The notes below the pieces were generated by a model that was not told the origin of the DNA, did no database searches, and was given only the letters and a program-made list of their open reading frames with translations. The translations under genes and the position numbers were made by a program. Below are positions 9,199 through 18,228 of a stretch of DNA of 64,000 nucleotides, one piece after another. Each line of letters begins with the position of its first letter. The stretch's first letter is position 1. Origin of the DNA: Zhihengliuella flava (GTDB taxonomy: Bacteria; Actinomycetota; Actinomycetes; Actinomycetales; Micrococcaceae); contig NZ_JADOTZ010000001.1 in NCBI RefSeq assembly GCF_015751895.1, positions 434,001 through 498,000 of the forward strand. The letters run 5' to 3'.

Positions 9199-10299
9199 TT
9201 AGTTCAACCCGAGCGCTTCGGCCACCGCGACGACGTCGAAGGCGACCTTGGTGGGCTCGGCGTCCGTGCCGTCCAGATTCTTCAACGCCCACTGCGGGTC
9301 CTTCAGACCGTGGCCAGTGACCGTGATGACGATCGTCTTGCCGGTCGGAGCCGTGCCGGCCTCGTGGTGCTTCAGCAGTCCGGCCACACCGGCGGCGGAG
9401 GCCGGTTCGACGAAGACGCCTTCCTTGGAGGATAGCCAACGGTGCGCGGCGAGGATTTCCTCGTCCGTGACGGCATCGATGAGTCCCCCAGACTCGTCAC
9501 GCGCCTGCTCAGCGAGCTCCCACGAGGCGGGATTGCCGATCCGGATCGCCGTGGCGACCGTTTCCGGCTCCGTGATCGGGTAGCCCTTGACGATCGGCGA
9601 AGCGCCCTCCGCTTGAAAGCCCCACATGGTCGGGGTCTTCGTCGCGACCGCCGGCAGCACGTCGCCGGTAGTCGTGGTGTACTCGGCGGCGTACTCCTTG
9701 TAACCCTTCCAGTACGCGGTGATATTTCCCGCATTGCCTACCGGAAGCAGGTGGTAGTCCGGAGCGTCGCCCAAAAAGTCCACGACCTCGAACGATCCGG
9801 TTTTCTGGCCTTCGATGCGAGCCGGGTTCACGGAGTTCACGAGGAACACCGGGTAGGACTCGCTCAGTTTACGCGCGATGTCGAGGCAGTTATCAAAGTT
9901 GCCATCGACCTGGAGCAGCTCGGCGCCGTGAGCAATCGCCTGCGAGAGCTTGCCCATGGCGATCTTTCCGTCCGGCACCAGCACGGCGCAGGTCAGTCCG
10001 GCCTGCGCGGCGTAGGCGGCAGCGGAGGCCGAGGTATTGCCGGTTGACGCGCAAACCACGGCCTTCGCGCCGGCCTCAACGGCGGCGGTCATGGCCATCG
10101 TCATGCCGCGGTCCTTAAAGGAGCCGGTGGGGTTCATGCCCTCCACCTTGAGGTACACCTCGTTGCCGGTGTGCTCGGAGAGCTTGGGAGCGTGAACCAG
10201 CGGAGTGCCGCCCTCCCCCAGCGTAATAACCCGGGTGTCTTTGGTGACCGGCAGACGGTCGGCGTATTCGCGGATGACACCGCGCCACTGATGTGCCAT
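9199..10299 (-). CDS. thrC: Threonine synthase
   Basis: PLP-dependent enzyme converting O-phosphohomoserine to threonine. The Schiff-base lysine is in [15 protein letters not shown] and the phosphate-binding glycine-rich loop is [16 protein letters not shown]. At 366 residues it is the short actinobacterial/Bacillus type rather than the longer E. coli type. Its ATG follows the hom stop codon with no gap (TAA then ATG), so translation is likely coupled. Confidence 0.95.
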   Translation of the reverse strand: MAHQWRGVIREYADRLPVTKDTRVITLGEGGTPLVHAPKLSEHTGNEVYLKVEGMNPTGSFKDRGMTMAMTAAVEAGAKAVVCASTGNTSASAAAYAAQAGLTCAVLVPDGKIAMGKLSQAIAHGAELLQVDGNFDNCLDIARKLSESYPVFLVNSVNPARIEGQKTGSFEVVDFLGDAPDYHLLPVGNAGNITAYWKGYKEYAAEYTTTTGDVLPAVATKTPTMWGFQAEGASPIVKGYPITEPETVATAIRIGNPASWELAEQARDESGGLIDAVTDEEILAAHRWLSSKEGVFVEPASAAGVAGLLKHHEAGTAPTGKTIVITVTGHGLKDPQWALKNLDGTDAEPTKVAFDVVAVAEALGLN

Positions 10300-11598
10300 T
10301 TATTTTCCTTCGACTCGCACAACGGAAGAGACCGTCTTGACGACGGGGAGCTGTTCGATTTCTGTGACGGTGGCCGTCAGTGCCGACTCACGGCCAGCGT
10401 GGGTGATGATGCGCAGACGCGCCGCGCCGTCGTGGGCCTCGGAGCCTACGGTCTGCCGCATCGTTTCAATCGAGACGCCATGGCGGGAGAAAATGCCCGC
10501 GATCTCCGCCAACACGCCGGTCTGGTCGGCGACTTCGAGACTGATGCTGTAGCGCGTCGTGGACTCGGCGATGTCCAGCGCGCGGGTGGGCCGCGGCTGA
10601 GCTTCCTTCGCCGCGCCACCTCCAGCTGCCACGTCCCGGGCAATAGAGACGACGTCGCCCATGACCGCCGACGCGGTCGGAGCGCCACCGGCTCCCTGGC
10701 CGTAGAACATCAGCTCTCCGGCGTTCTCTGCCTCAACGAAGACGGCATTAAAAGCGCCGCGGACGGCGGCGAGCGGGTGCTGACGCGAGAGCAACGTCGG
10801 ATGCACGCGGACGTTGATGCCTTCGGCACCCGAAGAATCCGTGGTCTTCTCTGCGATGGCCAAGAGCTTAACGACCATGCCAGCGTCCGCTGCGGCGGCG
10901 ACGTCGTCCGCGGAAATCTCCGTGATGCCCTCGCAATACACGTTCTCCAAATCGAACGTGGTGTGGAAGGCCAATGAGGCCAAGAGCGCAGCCTTCGCGG
11001 CGGCGTCGTGCCCGGCCACGTCTGCCGTCGGGTCGGCTTCGGCGTAGCCGAGCCGCTGCGCCTCGGCGAGAACATCCTCAAACTGCGACCCGTGGGTATC
11101 CATGGCGTCGAGGATGAAGTTGGTGGTGCCGTTGACGATGCCGAGGACCTTAGTGATGTGGTCTCCGGCGAGGGACTCGCGGATGGGGCGCAGGATCGGG
11201 ATGGCGCCAGCGACGGCCGCCTCATACAGCAGCTGGGCGCCGCCGGTGTGCGCCGCGGCCGTCAAGTCCGGCAGCTGGGCGGCGAGCAGCGCCTTATTGC
11301 CGGTCACCACCGAGGCGCCGCGGTTCAGGGACCGCTTGATGAGGGTGCCTGCCGGCTCGAGGCCTCCCATGAGCTCAATGACGACGTCCGCGCCATCGAT
11401 GAGTCCTTCGGCGTCCGTGGTGAACAGCTCGCGCGGCAAGTCCCCCTCGCGCGGCGCATCCACATTGCGAACGGCGATGCCCGTCAGCTCGAGCGTGGCT
11501 CCGATGCGTGCGGCGAGCTCAGCCTGCTCGTCGAGCAGGATGCGTGCCACCTGCGATCCAACGTTTCCACAGCCGAGCAGCGCAACCTTCAGTGTCAT
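10300..11598 (-). CDS. hom: Homoserine dehydrogenase
   Basis: Reduces aspartate semialdehyde to homoserine at the branch between lysine and the threonine/methionine pathways. The N-terminal GCGNVGSQVARIL is the NAD(P)-binding loop, followed by the substrate domain with GIVNGTTNFILDAM. The C-terminal ACT domain (about 350-432, YSISLEVADQTGVLAEIAG) is the usual site of threonine feedback inhibition. Length of 432 residues is typical of the monofunctional form. Gap to lysA is 8 bp. Confidence 0.96.
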   Translation of the reverse strand: MTLKVALLGCGNVGSQVARILLDEQAELAARIGATLELTGIAVRNVDAPREGDLPRELFTTDAEGLIDGADVVIELMGGLEPAGTLIKRSLNRGASVVTGNKALLAAQLPDLTAAAHTGGAQLLYEAAVAGAIPILRPIRESLAGDHITKVLGIVNGTTNFILDAMDTHGSQFEDVLAEAQRLGYAEADPTADVAGHDAAAKAALLASLAFHTTFDLENVYCEGITEISADDVAAAADAGMVVKLLAIAEKTTDSSGAEGINVRVHPTLLSRQHPLAAVRGAFNAVFVEAENAGELMFYGQGAGGAPTASAVMGDVVSIARDVAAGGGAAKEAQPRPTRALDIAESTTRYSISLEVADQTGVLAEIAGIFSRHGVSIETMRQTVGSEAHDGAARLRIITHAGRESALTATVTEIEQLPVVKTVSSVVRVEGK

Positions 11599-11606
11599 CA
11601 GTGTCT

Positions 11607-13022
11607 CTAAGCTCCCATGTCGCGGGCCAACAAGTCGTCTTCGGTCTCCCGCCGGATCATCAATCGCGTCTGCCCCTCACGCACCGCCACGACAGCAGGG
11701 CGGGCTAGGTAGTTGTAGTTGCTCGACAGGGCCCAGCAGTAGGCGCCCGTGGCGGGCACGGCGATCAGGTCGCCGGCAGCGACATCCTCCGGCAGGTAGA
11801 CGTCCCGCACGACTATGTCACCGGACTCGCAATGCTTGCCAACTACACGAGAAATAATTGCGTCAGTTTCCGTCACACGACTCGCCAGCGTGGCGGTGTA
11901 GTCCGCTCCATAGAGCACGGGGCGCGCGTTATCGCTCATGCCACCGTCAACGGAGACGTAGCGCCGTGGCAGGGTCCCCCCGTCGTGTTCCACCGCAACC
12001 GTCTTCGTGACGCCTGCCTCGTAGACGGTCATGCCCGCGGGCCCGGAGATCGCCCGGCCCGGCTCGATGGAGATCCGAGGGCACCGAATGGGTAGTTCCG
12101 CGATGGTCGAGCGGACGACGGCGGCCAACGCCTCGGCGAGTTCGCTCGCGGGCCGTGGGGTATCCGCCTCGGTGTAGGCAATGCCATGGCCACCGCCCAG
12201 ATCCAATTCAGGAAGTTCGACGCCGTGCTCATCAGCGATGGCGGCCATAAACCGCAGCATTTTTTGGGCGGCGACGGCAAAGCCGTCCGCTTCGAAGATT
12301 TGCGATCCGATGTGGGCGTGCAGCCCCACGAGATTCAGGCGTGGGTGGGACAGCGCCGCGGCCACGGCGCGCTCGGCGGGCGAGCCATCGCCGTCGTCCA
12401 CCATGGACAGGCCAAACTTTTGATCCTCGTGGGCCGTCGCAATGAACTCATGCGTCGAGGCGTGGACCCCCGGGGTCAGTCGGAGCATGATGTTGGCCCG
12501 CTGGCCCGTGGCCTCGGCCACGCGGCCGATGCGCTCCAACTCGTCCAAGCTGTCGACGACGATGCGGCCCAGACCCAACTCGAGAGCCATCTCAATCTCA
12601 GCGATCGACTTGTTGTTTCCGTGCAGACCCAACTCTGATGCGGAGACCCCAGCGCGGCGCGCGACAGCGAGCTCGCCGCCCGAGCAGGTGTCCAGACGCA
12701 GTCCTTCCTCCGTGACCCAGCGGGCGACGTCGACCGTCAGGAAGGCCTTGGACGCGTAGTAGACGTCGACTCCCCCACAGAGGTCCGCAAAGGCCGCATT
12801 AAAAGCGTCACGAAAAGCAACGGCCCGAGCGCGGAGGTCTTCCTCGTCGATGACGAAGAGGGGTGTGCCGAATTCGCGGACGAGGTCGGTGACGCCGACG
12901 CCCGCGACGGTGAGCTCACCCGAGCTCGACCGACGCGTGTGGGCAGACCAAATCTTCTCCTCCAGCGCACTGGTGTCTGCGGGGAAGCTCAACCATGCCG
13001 GGGCGAGAGGCGATGCGGGCAT
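11607..13022 (-). CDS. lysA: Diaminopimelate decarboxylase
   Basis: PLP enzyme of fold type III that decarboxylates meso-diaminopimelate to lysine. The PLP lysine is in YYASKAFLTVDVARW, and the later GGGHGIAYTE loop and CESGDIVVRDVYLPED segment (active-site Cys from the partner subunit) are present. At 471 residues it is slightly longer than most because of a roughly 35-residue N-terminal segment. It sits 3 bp after argS, the argS-lysA pairing found in many actinobacteria. Confidence 0.96.
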   Translation of the reverse strand: MPASPLAPAWLSFPADTSALEEKIWSAHTRRSSSGELTVAGVGVTDLVREFGTPLFVIDEEDLRARAVAFRDAFNAAFADLCGGVDVYYASKAFLTVDVARWVTEEGLRLDTCSGGELAVARRAGVSASELGLHGNNKSIAEIEMALELGLGRIVVDSLDELERIGRVAEATGQRANIMLRLTPGVHASTHEFIATAHEDQKFGLSMVDDGDGSPAERAVAAALSHPRLNLVGLHAHIGSQIFEADGFAVAAQKMLRFMAAIADEHGVELPELDLGGGHGIAYTEADTPRPASELAEALAAVVRSTIAELPIRCPRISIEPGRAISGPAGMTVYEAGVTKTVAVEHDGGTLPRRYVSVDGGMSDNARPVLYGADYTATLASRVTETDAIISRVVGKHCESGDIVVRDVYLPEDVAAGDLIAVPATGAYCWALSSNYNYLARPAVVAVREGQTRLMIRRETEDDLLARDMGA

Positions 13023-13025
13023 GCG

Positions 13026-14666
13026 TTACATCCTCTCCGGTGCGGTGACACCGAGCAGGTGCAGGCCGTTGGCCAGCACCTGGGTGGTGGCGTCGTTCAA
13101 CCACAAACGGGTGCGGTTCAGGTCGGTCACGCTCTCATTACCCTGCGGGGCCACACGGCAGGCGCCGTACCAGCGGTGGTAGGCGCCGGCCAGCGACTCG
13201 AGGTAGCGGGCAATGCGGTGCGGCTCGCGGAACTCGGCGGCCGAGGCCACCTGATTCGGGTACTGGGCCAGCAGGGCCAGCAACTCGTTCTCCGTCTCGT
13301 GGGTCAGCAGCGCGGCGTCGAATGCTGTACGGTCTACGCCCTTCTCGCCGGCGTTACGCGCGGCCGCGCAGGAGCGGGCGTGCGCGTACTGGACATAGAA
13401 GACCGGGTTGTCGTTCGTCTTGGACTGCAGCAGCTCCGGGTCGATAGCAATGGGTGAATCGGCCGGGTAGCGGCCCAAGGAGTAGCGCAGCGCATCGGCA
13501 CCGAGCCAGTTGATCAGGTCACGCAGCTCGATGATATTGCCGGCCCGCTTGGACAGCTTGGCGCCGTTGACTGAGATGAGCTGACCAATGAGGATCTCGA
13601 TGTTCGCTTCGGCGTCGTCACCCGCGCAGGACGCGATGGCCTTCAAGCGGCCAACATAGCCGTGGTGGTCGGCGCCGAGCAGGTAGATCTTCTCTGTGAA
13701 GCCGCGGTCCTTTTTGGACAGGTAGTAGGCGGCGTCGGCGGCAAAGTACGTCGGCTCACCGTTGGCGCGGATCATCACGCGATCCTTGTCATCGCCGAAA
13801 TCCGTGGTGCGCAGCCAGACGGCGCCGCCGTCGTCGAACACGTGCCCTTGCTCACGCAACCGATCCACCGCCTGGCCCACGGCGCCGGAGGCATGCAGGG
13901 TCTGCTCCGAGAAGTACACGTCGAATTCGACGCCGAAGTCGCTGAGGGTCTGCTTAATGTCGGCCAGCTGGGCCTGGTAGGCCAGCTCGCGGATCACCGG
14001 CAGAGCCGCCTCGGCGTCGAGGTCGCGGATGTCCGGGCGCTCGGCGAGGACGGCGTCGGCGAGTTCGCGCACGTACTCCCCGGGGTATCCGCCCTCGGGC
14101 ACCGGAAGGTCGTGCATGCGGTTGTAGACCGACTGGGCAAAGACGTTCATCTGGTTGCCCGCGTCGTTGATGTAGTACTCACGGGTGATGCTGGCGCCCG
14201 AGGCGCGCAGCACGCGGCCGATCGAATCGCCGAGCGCGGCCCAGCGGGTGTGACCGATGTGGAGCGGTCCCGTGGGATTCGCGGAAACGAACTCGAGGTT
14301 CACCACGCGCCCGGACATCGAGTCATTTCTGCCGTAGGAGTCGCCGGCCTCCACGATGGTGCGGGCGAGCTCGCCGGCCGACGCGGCGTCGAGCGTGATG
14401 TTCAAGAAGCCGGGACCTGCGATGTCGACGCTCGCGATGCCCTCGGCCGACTCCAGACGGCCCTTGAGGAGCGTAGCGAACTCGCGCGGATTCATGCCGG
14501 CTCGCTTGGCCAGCTGCAGCGCGACGTTCGTGGCCCAGTCGCCGTGATCGCGGCTCTTCGGGCGCTCAACCTTCACCGTGTCCGGCAGGTCGACCGAGAA
14601 TTCGCCCGCAGCAACGGCGTCGGAAAGGGCATGGGAAATGGCGTCGGAAAGCTGTTCTGGTCTCAC
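13026..14666 (-). CDS. argS: Arginyl-tRNA synthetase
   Basis: Class I aminoacyl-tRNA synthetase charging tRNA-Arg. The HIGH motif is in NPTGPLHIGHTRWAALGDS and the KMSKS-equivalent loop is AKLSKRAGN; the N-terminal Add-1 domain and the C-terminal DALR anticodon-binding domain (LESLAGAYHRWYGACRV region) are both there. The protein has 546 residues. The start is GTG at 14666. A TATCCT box six bases before it and no clear ribosome-binding site suggest a leaderless mRNA. It heads the long argS-lysA-hom-thrC-thrB run, next to a tRNA-Arg gene on the other strand. Confidence 0.97.
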   Translation of the reverse strand: MRPEQLSDAISHALSDAVAAGEFSVDLPDTVKVERPKSRDHGDWATNVALQLAKRAGMNPREFATLLKGRLESAEGIASVDIAGPGFLNITLDAASAGELARTIVEAGDSYGRNDSMSGRVVNLEFVSANPTGPLHIGHTRWAALGDSIGRVLRASGASITREYYINDAGNQMNVFAQSVYNRMHDLPVPEGGYPGEYVRELADAVLAERPDIRDLDAEAALPVIRELAYQAQLADIKQTLSDFGVEFDVYFSEQTLHASGAVGQAVDRLREQGHVFDDGGAVWLRTTDFGDDKDRVMIRANGEPTYFAADAAYYLSKKDRGFTEKIYLLGADHHGYVGRLKAIASCAGDDAEANIEILIGQLISVNGAKLSKRAGNIIELRDLINWLGADALRYSLGRYPADSPIAIDPELLQSKTNDNPVFYVQYAHARSCAAARNAGEKGVDRTAFDAALLTHETENELLALLAQYPNQVASAAEFREPHRIARYLESLAGAYHRWYGACRVAPQGNESVTDLNRTRLWLNDATTQVLANGLHLLGVTAPERM

Positions 14667-14772
14667 CCGTCAAGGATAACGGCCCGGCCCGCCCGGTGCC
14701 GCATTGCGGCGGGCCCAGCCGTCCCGCGGCGCGCCGGGCCACCTCGGTTCCACGTGAGCGCCGAGTTACTGC

Positions 14773-14778
14773 TAAGCT
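14773..14778 (+). promoter_or_regulatory. Candidate -10 box for tRNA-Arg
   Basis: TAAGCT fits TANNNT and lies 34 bp before the mature tRNA 5' end. The -35 is poorly conserved. Confidence 0.35.
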
Positions 14779-14811
14779 CTTCTAGGTCCTGATGCGAACA
14801 GCTGATGGCAC

Positions 14812-14884
14812 GCCCTCGTAGCTCAGGGGATAGAGCGTCCGTCTCCGGAACGGAAGGTCGAAGGTTCGAATCCTTTCGAGGGCA
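14812..14884 (+). tRNA. tRNA-Arg (anticodon CCG)
   Basis: A complete cloverleaf folds by eye: acceptor arm GCCCTCG pairs with CGAGGGC, D-stem GCTC/GAGC, anticodon stem TCCGT/ACGGA around the loop CTCCGGA (anticodon CCG, reading CGG), and T-arm GAAGG-TTCGAAT-CCTTT with one G-T pair. The discriminator is A. The 3' CCA is not encoded (the following bases are CCC). Confidence 0.97.
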
Positions 14885-14915
14885 CCCACCGATTCAGCGG
14901 TAGCTGAAGCACACG

Positions 14916-14955
14916 AGCCGCGGGGCGGAACCTTTCTTGGTTCCGCCCCGCGGCT
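14916..14955 (+). terminator. Strong bidirectional-looking terminator after tRNA-Arg
   Basis: A 17-bp near-perfect stem (AGCCGCGGGGCGGAACC / GGTTCCGCCCCGCGGCT) with loop TTTCTT, followed by TTCTTG on the plus strand. It lies between the convergent tRNA gene and ABC transporter operon and can serve both. Confidence 0.85.
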
Positions 14956-14975
14956 TTCTTGTGGGCACTTCTCGA

Positions 14976-15767
14976 CTATTGAAGCATCGTCTTATCGTCG
15001 AGCTGGGCGCCCTTGATCTTTTCGAACTCGCCGAGCAACCCCTTCACGGTCATCTGGGCCTTTTCCTCAGCGTTCAAGTCCAGAATGATCTGGCCGTCGT
15101 GCATCATGATCAGCCGGTTGCCGACCTGCAGCGCCTGCTCCATGTTGTGCGTCACCATGAGCGTGGTGAGCTGGTGGCGCTCCACGATCTCGCGGGTTAG
15201 GCGCGTCACGAGCGCGGCACGCTGCGGGTCAAGAGCCGCTGTGTGCTCATCCAGCAAGAGAATCTTGGGCCCGGTGAGCGTGGCCATCAGCAGGCTCAAG
15301 GCCTGTCGCTGCCCGCCCGAGAGCAGGCCCACCTTCGTCTTCAAGCGCTTCTCGAGGCCCAACTCGAGGCTCTTGAGCTCCTCCATAAAGCGCTCGCGCT
15401 TGGTGGTCGTCACACCAGTGGCCAGGCCGCGGAAGGTCCCGCGCCCGAGTGCGAGGGAGAGATTCTCTTCGATCGTCATGGTCGGGGCCGTACCGGCCAT
15501 CGGATCTTGGAAGACCCGGCCCAAGTACTTGGCGCGTTTGAAGTCGGCCAGCTTCGTGACCTCTTGGCCGTCGATACTAACGCTGCCAGTATCCGGAAAC
15601 AGTTTTCCCGCCACCATGTTCAGCACGGTCGACTTGCCAGCACCATTGGAACCAATCACAGTCACGAAGTCGCCCTCGTGAAGCGTCAGGTTGATCCCGC
15701 GCAGCGCCTTGCGTTCGTTGACGGTACCGGGAAAGAACGTCTTGTTGAGGTCTTTAATCTCAAGCAT
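14976..15767 (-). CDS. ABC importer ATP-binding protein
   Basis: Nucleotide-binding subunit of an importer that also includes the next two genes. The Walker A SNGAGKST, signature LSGGQRQALSLL and Walker B LLLDEHTAALDP (Glu replaced by the usual DEH variant of this subgroup) are all present. ATG at 15767 was chosen because the protein then begins MLEIKDLNKTF at the canonical beta-strand; it overlaps the permease stop by 8 bp. Its closest recognised relatives are the ATPases partnered with COG2984 binding proteins, some of which import tryptophan or tyrosine; the substrate here is not determinable. Confidence 0.9.
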   Translation of the reverse strand: MLEIKDLNKTFFPGTVNERKALRGINLTLHEGDFVTVIGSNGAGKSTVLNMVAGKLFPDTGSVSIDGQEVTKLADFKRAKYLGRVFQDPMAGTAPTMTIEENLSLALGRGTFRGLATGVTTTKRERFMEELKSLELGLEKRLKTKVGLLSGGQRQALSLLMATLTGPKILLLDEHTAALDPQRAALVTRLTREIVERHQLTTLMVTHNMEQALQVGNRLIMMHDGQIILDLNAEEKAQMTVKGLLGEFEKIKGAQLDDKTMLQ

Positions 15768-16704
15768 TCTGCTTCGCCTCCTGCTGCGATTCGGACGTCT
15801 CGTCGATGGCCGAGCTCCCGCCGAACCGGGAGGTGATCTGAATTCGCGATCCAAGCTTCTTGAAGAACTTGAGCTGCGGCAGGATCAGTGCCAGCACCAC
15901 GAGAACAGCCGAGATGAGCTTCATGTCATTCACCTCAAGGCCGGCGCCGAGGGCGAACTGAATCACCACGCGGTAGATGACGGCACCAAAGACGACGGCG
16001 AGCGCAGCGAGCCAGATCCAGCGCTGCGAGAAGATCGCCTGACCGACGATGACGGATGCAAGGCCGATCAGGATCAGGCCGATGCCCATACCGATGTCGG
16101 CGTACCCCTGAAACTGCGCGATCACGGCACCGGAAAGAGCCACGAGGCCATTGGACAGGGCCAGACCAAGGATTTTCTGGTTGTCCGTGCTCACACCGAA
16201 GGACCGGATCATTTCCGGGTTATCGCCGGTGGCGCGCATGGCCATGCCTACGTCGGTGTGCAGGAACCAGACGATGAAGGCGACGGCCACGAGGCAGCCG
16301 ACGAACAAAACGCCGATCGAGACCCAGCTACCGAGCAGACCGTTGTCCCGCAGCGGAGAGAGGACGGTGTCCTCGCCCAGCAGGGGCACGTTGGCCTTGC
16401 CCATGATGCGCAGATTGATGGAATAGAGGCCGATCATGGTCAAAATACCGGCGAGCAGGCCGTCGATATTGCCCTTCGTGTGCAGGAGGCCGGTGATGAC
16501 ACCGGCCGCTGCTCCCGCGAAAAAGGCGCAGATCGTGGCGAGGACGGGGTTGGTCCCGTTGACGATCAGGATGGCTGCGGTGCCGGCGCCCGTGGTGAAG
16601 GAGCCGTCGACCGTCAGGTCGGGGAAGTCGAGAATGCGGAACGTCAGGTAGACGCCGAGGGCCATGATCGCGTAGATCAGTCCCAGCTCAACCGCTGTGA
16701 TCAT
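15760..16704 (-). CDS. ABC importer permease (COG4120-like)
   Basis: Single-polypeptide permease of 314 residues with about eight hydrophobic helices and the branched-chain-type segments LTFRILDFPDLTVDGSFTTG and GDNPEMIRSFGVSTDNQKIL, the latter like the EAA coupling loop region. These are typical of permeases working with PF04392-type binding proteins. It forms an operon with the ATPase (overlap) and with the lipoprotein upstream. A GC-rich hairpin in the 125-bp gap before it may lower its expression relative to the binding protein. Confidence 0.88.
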   Translation of the reverse strand: MITAVELGLIYAIMALGVYLTFRILDFPDLTVDGSFTTGAGTAAILIVNGTNPVLATICAFFAGAAAGVITGLLHTKGNIDGLLAGILTMIGLYSINLRIMGKANVPLLGEDTVLSPLRDNGLLGSWVSIGVLFVGCLVAVAFIVWFLHTDVGMAMRATGDNPEMIRSFGVSTDNQKILGLALSNGLVALSGAVIAQFQGYADIGMGIGLILIGLASVIVGQAIFSQRWIWLAALAVVFGAVIYRVVIQFALGAGLEVNDMKLISAVLVVLALILPQLKFFKKLGSRIQITSRFGGSSAIDETSESQQEAKQNA

Positions 16705-16762
16705 GGGTGGATCCTTGTGTTGTCTTACGTGCTGCAGCGTCAGGTGCAGTCGGTGGCATAGT

Positions 16763-16797
16763 GCGCGGCCGGGGCGTTGAAGACGGCCCGGCCGCGC
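16763..16797 (-). other. Intergenic hairpin between binding protein and permease genes
   Basis: An 11-bp perfect GC stem (GCGCGGCCGGG / CCCGGCCGCGC) with a 13-base loop lies inside an operon gap. There is no T run, so it looks like a stability or partial-termination element that favours more binding protein than permease, as known for other importer operons. That role is inferred. Confidence 0.6.
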
Positions 16798-16829
16798 TCA
16801 GAGGCGGCGCGATTCGGCCGCGTCGGGGC

Positions 16830-17837
16830 TTACTCTTCGGTGGCTTCGTAGACCTCGGCCGCCTCGTCCAGCAGTTCCTGGGGCACCTCGAGGCCCAAGT
16901 TCTCTGCCGCAGCGGTGTTGACGTAAAGCTCAACCTCTGACAGTTCCTCGACCGGCATCGTGGCCGGATCCTCGCCCTCGAGAATCCGCACGGCCATCTG
17001 CGCGGTCTGCTCGCCGAGCTTCTCGTAGTTGATGCCATAGGTAGCCAACGCGCCGCGCTTGACGGACTCGCCGTCGGCGGAGATCACGGGGACCTCCTTA
17101 TCGCCAGCAACCTGAAGCAGGCCTTCCAGCGCAGAGACCACCTGGTTATCGGTCGGCACGTAGAACGCGTCCACGTCGAGGCTGGCCGCGGCCTGCTGCA
17201 CCTCGGAAGCGGCTGAAATGGCCGTCTCTTCGATGGTGAGGCCCAGTTCCTCTGCCGCTTCCTTGGCCCACTTGACCTGAACCTCGGAATTTACCTCACC
17301 GGAGGAATACACGATGCCGACCGACTCGGCGTCCGGCGCGAATTGCTGGATCAGCTCAAGCTGCTCCATGACCGGGTTCTTGTCGCTCGTGCCCGTCACG
17401 TTGGCACCGGGCGCCTCAAGGGAATCGACGAGCTTGGCTTCGACGGGATCGGTGACGGCGGAGAACAGCACCGGTACGTCAGAGAGAGCCTGAGCGGAGG
17501 CCTGAGCCGAAGGAGTGGCGATAGCGAGAGCTAGGTCCAGATCGCCATCCGCGGCAAACTGACCCGCAATGGCGGTGTTCGTCGCCTGATCGGCCTGGGG
17601 GTTCTGCTCGTCGTACTCGACGTCCTCGTAGCCGGCGGCCTCCATGCCGGCCTTGAAGCCCTCGGCGACGGCGTCAAGCGACGGGTGTGTGACGAACTGG
17701 TTGATGCCGATCTTGATCTCTTCACCGGCCGCGCCTCCCGAGCCATCGGCCGGCTCTTCGGAGCCGCCGCACGCGCTCAGGACGAGAGCCGACGCCGCCA
17801 GGCCAGCGGTCAGCTGGAATGCTTTTGCGAGTTTCAT
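16830..17837 (-). CDS. ABC importer substrate-binding lipoprotein (PF04392-type)
   Basis: Extracytoplasmic binding protein anchored through an N-terminal lipid: the signal peptide MKLAKAFQLTAGLAASALVL ends in the lipobox LSAC, followed by a Gly/Ser/Glu linker. Internal features (NPQADQATNTAIAGQF, DVPVLFSAVTDPVEAKLVDS, PTDNQVVSALEGLL, GESVKRGALATYGINYEKLG) match the COG2984 family. ATG at 17837 with ribosome-binding site GGAAAGGACC is chosen; a second ATG five codons upstream is unlikely. First gene of the importer operon, preceded by a promoter at 17954-17982 and a leader of about 110 bases with two hairpins. Confidence 0.9.
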   Translation of the reverse strand: MKLAKAFQLTAGLAASALVLSACGGSEEPADGSGGAAGEEIKIGINQFVTHPSLDAVAEGFKAGMEAAGYEDVEYDEQNPQADQATNTAIAGQFAADGDLDLALAIATPSAQASAQALSDVPVLFSAVTDPVEAKLVDSLEAPGANVTGTSDKNPVMEQLELIQQFAPDAESVGIVYSSGEVNSEVQVKWAKEAAEELGLTIEETAISAASEVQQAAASLDVDAFYVPTDNQVVSALEGLLQVAGDKEVPVISADGESVKRGALATYGINYEKLGEQTAQMAVRILEGEDPATMPVEELSEVELYVNTAAAENLGLEVPQELLDEAAEVYEATEE

Positions 17838-17880
17838 GGTGGTCCTTTCCACGCGGGGCGCCTCGCCCCCGACTGAAGCC

Positions 17881-17930
17881 GAGTCGTCGTCGACTCGTTC
17901 ACGAACAACGCCACCGTCTCTCGGCGGTGG
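17881..17930 (-). other. Two small hairpins in the importer operon leader
   Basis: In the 5' leader of the importer operon, CCACCG and CGGTGG form one stem (17911-17930) and GAGTCG/CGACTC another with a 4-base loop (17881-17896). They may be a simple mRNA structure or a small regulatory leader; no known riboswitch class was recognised. Confidence 0.4.
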
Positions 17931-17953
17931 GGATTCATGCTTGGTACTCCAGC

Positions 17954-17982
17954 ATCCTACCTGTGCTGAACATCACTTTGAA
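17954..17982 (-). promoter_or_regulatory. Promoter of the ABC importer operon
   Basis: The minus strand reads TTCAAA, 17 bp, TAGGAT, a reasonable sigma-70-type promoter about 117 bp before the lipoprotein ATG. Confidence 0.55.
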
Positions 17983-18228
17983 TCACGTATCGGCCCGGTC
18001 TTGGACCTTTTTCTGCTCCATCGCACGATGTGACGACAGATTGGATCTCAGAGGCCGCCAAGTTCCACTGATCATCTCCAGCAGGGGCCAACTTGCATGC
18101 GGGTCACTGGACGAACCGACTATTTGACGCCGCTCGGCGGGCTCTGCCTCGGAACTCTGTTCAAGCAGCCGGAGTGGCGCTAGATTGTGGTGGGCTGACA
18201 GGCCCGACAACGTTTTGGAGGGCACATT
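17983..18228. other. Intergenic remainder between importer operon and vanY-like gene
   Basis: The gap between the divergent genes spans about 390 bp. Apart from the importer promoter and leader and a candidate TAGATT -10 (18181-18186) for the plus-strand gene, nothing clear is seen. An 80-codon minus-strand frame here has no family features and is not called. Confidence 0.4.
18181..18186 (+). promoter_or_regulatory. Candidate -10 box for the carboxypeptidase gene
   Basis: TAGATT fits TANNNT and lies about 43 bp before the start codon; GGAGGG at 18217-18222 is the ribosome-binding site. The -35 is weak. Confidence 0.35.

Noticed and set aside
15691-16761. 356-codon plus-strand frame over the permease
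   Set aside because: Asp/Gly/Gln-rich shadow of a hydrophobic permease, as expected when membrane codons are read antisense.
17983-18225. 80-codon minus-strand frame upstream of the importer operon
   Set aside because: Ends upstream of the operon promoter, has no ribosome-binding site and no recognisable features.
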